Of a DNA stretch of 64,000 bases, positions 57,305-64,000 are shown piece after piece. Numbering within the stretch: position 1 is the first letter of the stretch; each line of letters starts with the position of its first letter. The DNA comes from Voacanga thouarsii (taxonomy: Eukaryota > Streptophyta > Magnoliopsida > Gentianales > Apocynaceae), in assembly GCA_026120185.1 (NCBI GenBank), contig JANUWF010001719.1, positions 496,001 to 560,000 of the forward strand, in the 5' to 3' direction. A model generated the notes under the pieces. It made no database searches, was not told where the DNA came from, and saw nothing but the letters and a program-made list of their open reading frames with translations. The translations under genes were made by a program, and so were the position numbers.

Positions 57305-60265
57305 TCAGTTATTATCGGAAGGGGCAGGGGGCAGTAGTGTTGGCCGATAAGGAACAATCGCCAGCTGATCTGGATTTTCTGACTTAACGGATGCTTGACT
57401 AGACATCATGGTAGCTTCCGTTGGCTGCGGATCAGGAACTAGGAGCTCTTCTTCAGCCATCTCAGCCTCTGTTTCTGTTCTTCTTTCGGGAGGCAGGGCC
57501 ACCTCGTCAGTAGACATCTCTGGAACGCCTGTTTCGGCCATCGAAGGGGCCGTTTCTTCAGTTTGAGTCCCGAAAAGGCTTGCTTCGTCGGCAGTCGGGG
57601 GATGTAGAACCTTGTTCAGATCAGTCACAAAGTGGTCCCACCGGACTTCATCTCAGTAAGGAGGGCGGTAGAGTTGGATAGTTTAGCTTCGAGCAGTTCC
57701 TCTTCTGCTTCCAGCATTAGCCGTTTGTCATTATGCTGAAAAAGGGAGTCGTCAATGGCTGTGACTGTTTCCTGAAGCCCTTTCTCTGATTCAAGCTACT
57801 GCTCTAAGGCCTTTTTCTCAGAGGCAAGTTCTTCCTAGAGTTTAGATATTTGACGTTCGAGCCGTTCAATTTTCCCTTTTCCCTCTGCAATATCAGTTCG
57901 TAGAAGCGTAAGATGACCCATGAATTCCCGGCGATCTTTTTCTGCAAATGCTGCGTTTTCTCGATGCAGCTTTAGAAGCTCTAACTGGTCGTGCGCTTCA
58001 TCCCGACGGCGCTGCGTGTCAAATAAGAAGCGACCAGTGAAGCGTATTTACCCCAGGCATCCAATTGCCAAGTCCCGAAGTGTAGGGGACATGTCGGGGT
58101 CGGCTGATTAAATGATCCGCAGAAGGGCGCGGCTCGCATTATCCAGAGTGGACCTCTCAGTAGGTAAGGAAGCTCCGAAGAGGCCATCAAGAAAGTCCAG
58201 CGCCGAAGCCAACGTCAGCATCGGTAGGGAAGTAGTAGTTTTTCTAGTTCCCTAGCTGGGGGGAGGCACCATTGTTTCGACATCATCGGCCACTGGTTGC
58301 TTTTCAGGCCTTGGCGGAACAGAGGAGGGGCTTTCTGGAGCAGGAAGCTCAGCCGACAGAAGGGTTGCCGCCGATAGGGAGGCCGACATATTAGTCGCGG
58401 GAGGAGAAGCTGTAGCTTCCACCGACGGGGCATTTGTTATCGGATGAGCAGTCCTTTCAGCCGCCCTTTCGGCTAAAGTACGAAGCGGGATATCTTCCTC
58501 CGAGTCAAAAGAAGTGTCGATGATAACGGGACGACCTATCCCTTGTTTGCGTTTCTGCAGAAAGGATTATGCTGGTAATTAGACAAAATTGAATATTGGA
58601 GAAGCCAAACACAACAAGAATTGCCAGAAGTAAACCTTGGAAACAGGAGGAGTCAGTATTTCATGTTTCCTCTTTGATCGACGGAGTAGAGACGGGACCT
58701 CGATCTCCTCTTCTTCCTCCTCTAGAGCAGCAACAGTAGTTTTCTGCACCAAGGGAGTATGTAAGGTCGACATTATTACAGGACTTATAGGGTGTTTTAC
58801 CTGTTTTCCTTTCTTAGCAGACGATGGTTCAGGCAAAAAGGCAGCCGGCCCGGGAATTCGCAGAAGCCAAACACCTATGGGGGCGGAGAACAGGGCTCCA
58901 CTCAGTAGCCTCCACCATAGATCAAAGTTCGGAGAAGTTTCCAACACCTCCTAGAAGGGTTTAAATTCAAAAGACCTCAGAATAGCCTGGGTGCTCTCGG
59001 CTAAAGTCTGTACGTCTTCAGCCGATAGCACCGATCTCACAGAGAAGGAGGAAACGTGCCCTGGATTTGCGGGAATGTCCTGTATCAGTCCAAATTGGTA
59101 GGAGAAGCAGTGGAGATTGTACCTTTCACAAGAGGTCTTAACACTCCAAGCTCCAGGCTTGGCCCCTAGGAGAATTTCCCGAGGGCACAGGATTCAAGCC
59201 CATAGAGTTTCTTGTGTTGCCTCAGGGCTTTCCGACAGATTTTTCAACCAAAGGGGGCCCTCTTGGTGAGCAGCATACGGAAAGAAATAGCACTATGGAA
59301 GTCTCGACATCGGTAAAGATACGAGACAATGGTTTCGGCAGAAGCAGTATTTATGGGGACCCGAAGTAGCCGATAGCCAGTCGATCGTTCGGAAGAGTCC
59401 TCCTGGGTGCCTGCAAGTCGACTGGCGCCAAAGTTGGGCAAATACTGATACAGTTAGAGTTGGGCAATCCAGAGCGGCCCCCAAGGTTGGTCGGGTCTTC
59501 CCCAGCGGCAAGAGCAGTCATCAGCTGGTTAATGGTGCGGTAGACCAAGACGAGGACCAGAGAGGCAAGGTCACAGCGCTGCTTGCTCCGTAAGAGAGCC
59601 GATACATAGTATCGGTACTCATTACTGACGCCGACAGAATGGGAACAGATGACATACTTACACAGCCAAAGCTATAGGAAGGCTGCTTGTTCTTGATTTG
59701 AAGGAGTATCCTCCACCCCTCGTTGAGTGTTAATGAAATTGCCATATGAAGAGGAGGCCTTGTCCAGACGAACCTCAACGGCTAGTAAGCTTTCTTTGTC
59801 ATGAAGCCTCGGGATCTCATCGCCTTCACATCAGAAGCCAAGTATGGTGCAGATGTCAAAAATGGTAGGGGAGAACATCCCATGCGAAAAAATGAAGCTG
59901 TTTATCGTCGAGGATCAAAAGGGAAGAACAGCGGCAAACAGATTGCGATCAAACACCATCTCGAAGTCGGTCATCATGATGGCGTCCGAAATTCCCCATT
60001 GCGCCTAAATGGCCCCAAATCGGGCGTAGCAGCGGTCTCGCTATTCTCGATAATTCTTGAGTTTGCGAGGCCAATGACGAAAAGAAGAGGGAAGAGTGGT
60101 GGTTGTAAAAGTATCTTGTTGCAAAGGGAAAGTGAAATCAGCCGGCAAAACAAACCGCAGATGTTCAACGGTAACCTCTACAGGCAAGAGACACAGGCCC
60201 AAGGCAAACAGTCTGGCATCGGCTTGGACTAGGGACAGAATATTCTTATCGATAGGGGTTGCCAT
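57305..60265 (-). pseudogene. Antisense ORF of Tat element, plant-mobile-domain-like
   Basis: On the strand opposite to pol, a coding unit begins at ATG 60265 (MATPIDKNILSLVQADARLF) and continues in pieces across 3 kb. An N-terminal part resembles the plant mobile domain carried by some Tat antisense ORFs (HWPRKLKNYRE, AQWGISDAIMMTDFEMVFD, SHGMFSPTIFDICTI). A middle part includes GALFSAPIGVWLLRIPGP and ends in TPPVSK at a GT donor near 58635. A possible intron runs to a CTGCAG acceptor near 58559, followed by KRKQGIGRPVIIDTSFDSEE. The C-terminal part is acidic and coiled-coil-like. Stops and frameshifts break it. The second Tat element at 63853 starts with a clearly related frame. Domain name by memory of the family; moderate confidence. 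Confidence 0.7.
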
Positions 60266-60594
60266 TGCGATGTTGTTTTACCAAAAGGAAATTTACAGTT
60301 CGCAGGGAATTAGGGCAAGAAAGTAAAGGATCGATGAATTACTTAAGCAGTAGAATTCTGAAGGAGATAGAAGTCGTAAGAAGTGAGGAGTTCCGATTAG
60401 GGACCACTACTATTTCTAGGGAGGTTGGAAATTGAGCCGTTCGCGGGTTCTAAGGCCGAGGCGTCACAACAATTCCACAACGTTCGGGACGTTTTGATTT
60501 TGTCAAAAAAAGAACGACTGCCATTAAGAGTTGTACGATTTCCATCGTTTCGCTAACTCACGTCTACTGAAACAACGGGACTCAGGAGGACATG

Positions 60595-61284
60595 TGTTGA
60601 CGTCAACTTTGCCGAGCCGACACAACAGTTACTTTGAGCCAATGCCGATTTGATAAATTGGGGCTAGTCGATGAAGTCAAAATTTCGAGTAGCCGATGGT
60701 CATGGTCAACATCAGCACTACGGAGCCAATAAAAAGGAAAACAGATCCTTGATCTTTCGGCGCAAGTATTCCGCACTACCGTTGGGAGCATCTTTGGCCG
60801 GAAGAAACTCCACGTTCTGCTAAGGGCTTGTTTGCAGCAAGTATAAAATGGGAGCAGTGCCCAGAACCAAAAAAGGACACATCATCCAGCAACGTGCAAC
60901 TTCAATTTTTTCTACTTCATTATCATTTACAACTTTTTAGTTTAGAATCTCGTTTTCCTTGTAGCTTTCTTACTGCTTTGTTTTAACTTTTTCTCTACCG
61001 TTTTGTTTACAGCTTTTCTTTACAGCTTCCTGTTCGTCTTGTTTCAATATCAGACGTTTTCTGTACTTTTCTTTAAGCAAGTTAATACAAGTATCATTCT
61101 ATTCTCCCAGAAAGGTCCTTCCGTTGAGCATTCTTAGCTGACTTTCTTGAACCCTTTCTATAGTAAGTTCAAGGAACCCGGTCCCTGATTCAAAAAAGAT
61201 CTGATACCATTTTCCGTTTCACCATATCGGATCGTTTGTGTTTATCGGATGTGAAGCCGATCCCCATTTGCATCAGCTCCCTTA
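60595..61284 (+). repeat. 3' LTR of Tat element
   Basis: Partner of 50345-51049, preceded by a purine-rich tract (GGGACTCAGGAGGACATG). It stops at GCTCCCT, about 15 bases short of the 5' LTR end. Confidence 0.9.
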
Positions 61285-61894
61285 ACTTCTCAAAAATTTA
61301 ACTTTATCCGTATTTATATATTTAGTTATAATTATATTACTAATAATTGAATAATATAAAAAATATTTTTTCAACAAAATAAAGTTAAGAGAAAAATATG
61401 AAATTCAATATTATAATATACTATTTGATTAAGAAAAGAATGAATGTTATTGTGATATAGAAATAAAAATAACTGGAAAATATAACTAAAATCATTAGTT
61501 TAATTACAATATTCAATGTATATTAGTGAAATTTTTTTAAAAAATTAGAAATCTTTTGTGAAACAAGATTCCAATTTGTATTAGCTCAAGACTAATTATT
61601 TTGGTGACAAGGCATGGTTAGTAGAAATGCTTTTTATTCGCTAAAAATTGTAAATTTAATTTATATTTTTCTCCTTATATATTAAAAAAAAGAGAAAGAT
61701 TATCTTGACCTCCTCATCAAGAATGATCTGTTTGGCTAAAATGAACGGCTATTGTTATATGGGCAGATGCAATGGAATATTTTGGTAATACGAGTACATG
61801 ATTAATTTTAACATTTTTCTATATTGAGACTAAAAAAGTATCCACTTTACATAGAGTCGAAACTGAATTCCTTTCATGGGCTACTTGTTTTGAG

Positions 61895-62047
61895 AAAATC
61901 TTGCGTACACTTGATATACGTGCATCGAATATTTTGAATAGTTATGTCACGTGTTGATAAAATTATATATAACATTTTCTATATAACTTTCAATACACGC
62001 GGTACAACTATCCAAAATAATCGGTGCATGTGCATGCAAGAATTTTC
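61895..62047. repeat. Fold-back (long inverted repeat) element
   Basis: Left arm AAAATCTTGCGTACAC...GTGCATCGAATATTTTGAAT and right arm, in reverse complement, AAAATTCTTGCATGCACATG...CACCGATTATTTTGGAT are imperfect partners over about 70 bases each, meeting near 61978. This is a MITE-like hairpin of about 150 bp. No clear target duplication. Confidence 0.6.
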
Positions 62048-62217
62048 CACTTTTTATAGTTTCCTTTTTTACAGCTTAGTAATTTTCAAGTACAAAAAAG
62101 AATTCCCATAAAAAAGAAACCTACGAAAACACAAAACATGATTGTAAAATGATTGTTCTTTCAGTTAAAATGTATTTTTATTAAAAAAAATTAAAACCAA
62201 AAATCAATTTACAACAC

Positions 62218-62359
<142 letters not shown>

Positions 62360-62917
62360 CTGATGTTGATAACATCAATATCCAACATTCAAAGTATCTA
62401 ATTATAACAATTTTCCAAAAGCAAAAAAAAAAAAAAATCTACAAATTTCCACTAGGATTATGTTTACTTGTTTTACTGTACACCAAAACCTCTCTATGAA
62501 TCCCAAGGTAGACTAATCTTCTTTGTATCATTGGAATACTGCGTCAGAGGCACAAGACTGTTAATTTTCTTTACTCCTTTTTTCTTTGATATATCACCTT
62601 TTTTTTTAACACAAACCACAATATTAACCTTTTCCTTTTTTTTATATTCTTGAAATGTAACTTGTTGGTAAGACCTCTTCCCCATTTTTGTGGATCGGTA
62701 TTCTATACTCTATTTTCGTGAAGTCTTTTCTCTACTAAAATTTAATTTGGGTTCTTCGTTAACATTTCATCTTCTTCTTAAACAATGGTTTAAACCACTT
62801 AAACACTAAGAGCTTGCTTTGTCATTGTATAAGAGAAGAGATAGAGTTGAGCTTCTCTCATATTTGAAATAAAAGGTGACAACGACAGCATGCATTCGAA
62901 GATTAGGGTGTACATGT

Positions 62918-63561
62918 GTTGCTGTACAAAAGGGGAGTCAATAAAATCAGATATCGACTACTCTTCTGATGAATATAAAAATTTGATGAGGGAAACAATA
63001 TAGGAATCGGATTTTTTAAAGATGTAGGTTCCTTAGACTTACTATAGAAAGGGTCCAAGAAGGCAAATAAATTGCACACAGAGCAAAACAAATTCGAAAA
63101 GTGATGTGTATTGAATAACTGTAAAGAAGATAAATTTGCGAATAATTAGATTTCAAATGAAAGAAAATAGAATTGGAAATAGCAAAAAATCCTAAACTAA
63201 ACAAAGCGGTAAAGAAAGCACGTAAATGTCGAAAGGAAAATTGAACTTTTGAGTGATGTTGTTGGATGATTCAGCTGAAAAGCCTTTCTCGTTTTATACA
63301 CGTCGTCTAGATAAAACCCATTATCTGAACATGGAACAAACTTCGGTTAGTGGTTGAGCCTTAATAGTCGTGAAACGTGATCAGTTATTTATGCCGAGAC
63401 GTAAGAAAAAGTGTCTAACAACCTAACGGCTTCTTGGTTCTGATGTTGATTGGGGCCATCGGCTGCAAAATGGTTGACGTCTCCATCGCCTCAAAGAAAC
63501 TTCCTATCGGCATTGGCTCAATGTTACCATTGCAACGGTTTGACAAAAACTGACATCAACA
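62918..63561 (-). repeat. LTR of a second Tat-lineage element (minus orientation)
   Basis: In reverse complement this begins TGTTGATGTCAGTTTTTG, right after a polypurine tract (GCAACGGGACTCAGGGGGCA, about 63565-63584), has a TATA box (TATAAAA, about 63293-63299) and contains ACCCTTTCTATAGTAAG, which is shared with the LTRs at 50345 and 60595. It is therefore the 3' LTR of a related but distinct element whose body runs off the right edge. The left boundary, near 62918, is approximate. Confidence 0.75.
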
Positions 63562-63852
63562 CATGCCCCCTGAGTCCCGTTGCTTTAAGGTGAAGCGACG
63601 GGAATAGTACAACATTGATTTGTAGTCGTTCTTTTTCTAACAAACCGAAACATCCCAAACGTTGTGGAAAGTTTGTGATGCCTCGGCTTTAGAACCCATG
63701 GAAGGCTAAGCTTCAAATATTTCCTTTAAATAGCGATGATCCCCATACACAATTCCTCACTCTGGTGACTTCTGCTTCAATTAGACTTCTAATCCCCTTG
63801 TGGCTTAACATCCCCTCTGCACTCTATTCTCTTTTTTGAAATCTGATATGCC

Positions 63853-64000
63853 ATGGTAACCCCAGTTGACAGAACCATTCTAGCCTTAATCTGTGCTGAA
63901 GTAAATCTGTACACCCTAGGCCCTCGGTTGTTGCCACCGGACATTACCATGGAACATCTGAAGTTCGTCCAACCAGACGATTTCGTTCTCTCCTTTAACT
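63853..64000 (+). CDS. Antisense ORF of second Tat element (partial)
   Basis: The frame opens at ATG 63853 (MVTPVDRTILALICAEVNLY) and stays open for 49 codons to the window edge. It aligns without gaps to the antisense frame starting at 60265 (shared TP-D--IL-L--A, LLP, T-EHL-FV-P-DF), about half identical. Distance to its LTR (about 290 bases) is similar to the first element (about 330). The frame is opposite in sense to the element's own gag-pol. Only the N-terminus is visible. Confidence 0.7.
   Translation, partial: MVTPVDRTILALICAEVNLYTLGPRLLPPDITMEHLKFVQPDDFVLSFN

Larger units (their letters stand above)
50345..61284 (+). mobile_element. Ty3/gypsy Tat-lineage LTR retrotransposon
   Basis: About 10.9 kb. 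The LTRs of about 0.7 kb begin TGTTGACGTCAA and match closely, differing mainly by transitions. The primer site CAGATTGGCACGCTCAGTGG follows the 5' LTR, as in Tat-group elements. The order is gag, protease, reverse transcriptase, RNase H, a second archaeal-type RNase H, integrase, then a 3-kb tract with an antisense reading frame, then the 3' LTR. The second RNase H and the antisense frame point to the Tat group. The 3' LTR lacks the last roughly 15 bases of the 5' LTR, and no target duplication was found, so the right edge is damaged. Several stops and frameshifts make it non-autonomous. Confidence 0.95.

Noticed and set aside
59801..60326. Plus-strand frames in the Tat 3' region
   Set aside because: Shadows of the antisense ORF; the conserved protein text is on the minus strand.

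Overview
The window is nuclear DNA of a flowering plant, most likely a eudicot. The evidence is intron-containing genes of plant-specific families (NAC, ALMT, a MIP1-type RING protein), a nuclear tRNA-Cys(GCA), AT-rich intergenic DNA and a heavy load of plant transposons: Ty1/copia, Ty3/gypsy Tat lineage, hAT, Stowaway-like and Helitron-like. The species cannot be named from the sequence alone. There is no CRISPR array, operon or bacterial feature.

Layout: 1-4.86 kb is AT-rich and gene-poor, with a small minus-oriented Helitron-like element (3.52-3.99 kb). A NAC transcription factor gene (+, 5424-7289, four or five exons) has a TATA box, a long leader with an upstream ORF, and two possible C-termini. 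A two-exon TLDc-domain gene (-, 8830-9921) and tRNA-Cys (10852-10923) follow. From 11 to 18.3 kb lies a transposon district: two copies of one non-autonomous hAT family in opposite orientation (11076-12298 and 17333-18255) enclose a truncated cinnamyl-alcohol-dehydrogenase fragment and a decayed CDKG-type kinase pseudogene. A six-exon ALMT anion-channel gene (-, 18936-21648) comes next. The second hAT copy carries an 82-bp copy of the 3' end of this ALMT gene.

From 22.5 to 29.2 kb there are a Stowaway-like MITE, three fragments of unrelated host genes (Dof-like, neuroguidin-like, trichome-birefringence-like) lying just before a Helitron-like 3' terminus at 26558, and smaller repeats. From 30084 to 44771 an old Ty1/copia element (TSD GTATA) is split by a second, long-LTR copia element (31509-40826, TSD GATAG). 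Both have degenerate coding regions. A two-exon MIP1-like RING E3 ligase gene (-, 45192-49620) follows, with a Stowaway-like MITE in its 2.2-kb intron. From 50345 to 61284 there is a Tat-lineage Ty3/gypsy element with an extra antisense reading frame downstream of pol. A related Tat element in the opposite orientation enters at the right edge (LTR 62918-63561) and opens with the same antisense reading frame.

The four intact protein genes (NAC regulator, TLDc protein, ALMT channel, MIP1-like E3 ligase) show no obvious functional link and are ordinary neighbours. The most interesting signals come from the transposons: local gene-fragment capture by a hAT element, a cluster of captured fragments ending in a Helitron-like terminus, a conserved antisense ORF in two Tat elements, and a palindrome-bounded repeat family present twice. 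All exon boundaries were inferred by eye from GT/AG sites and phase.
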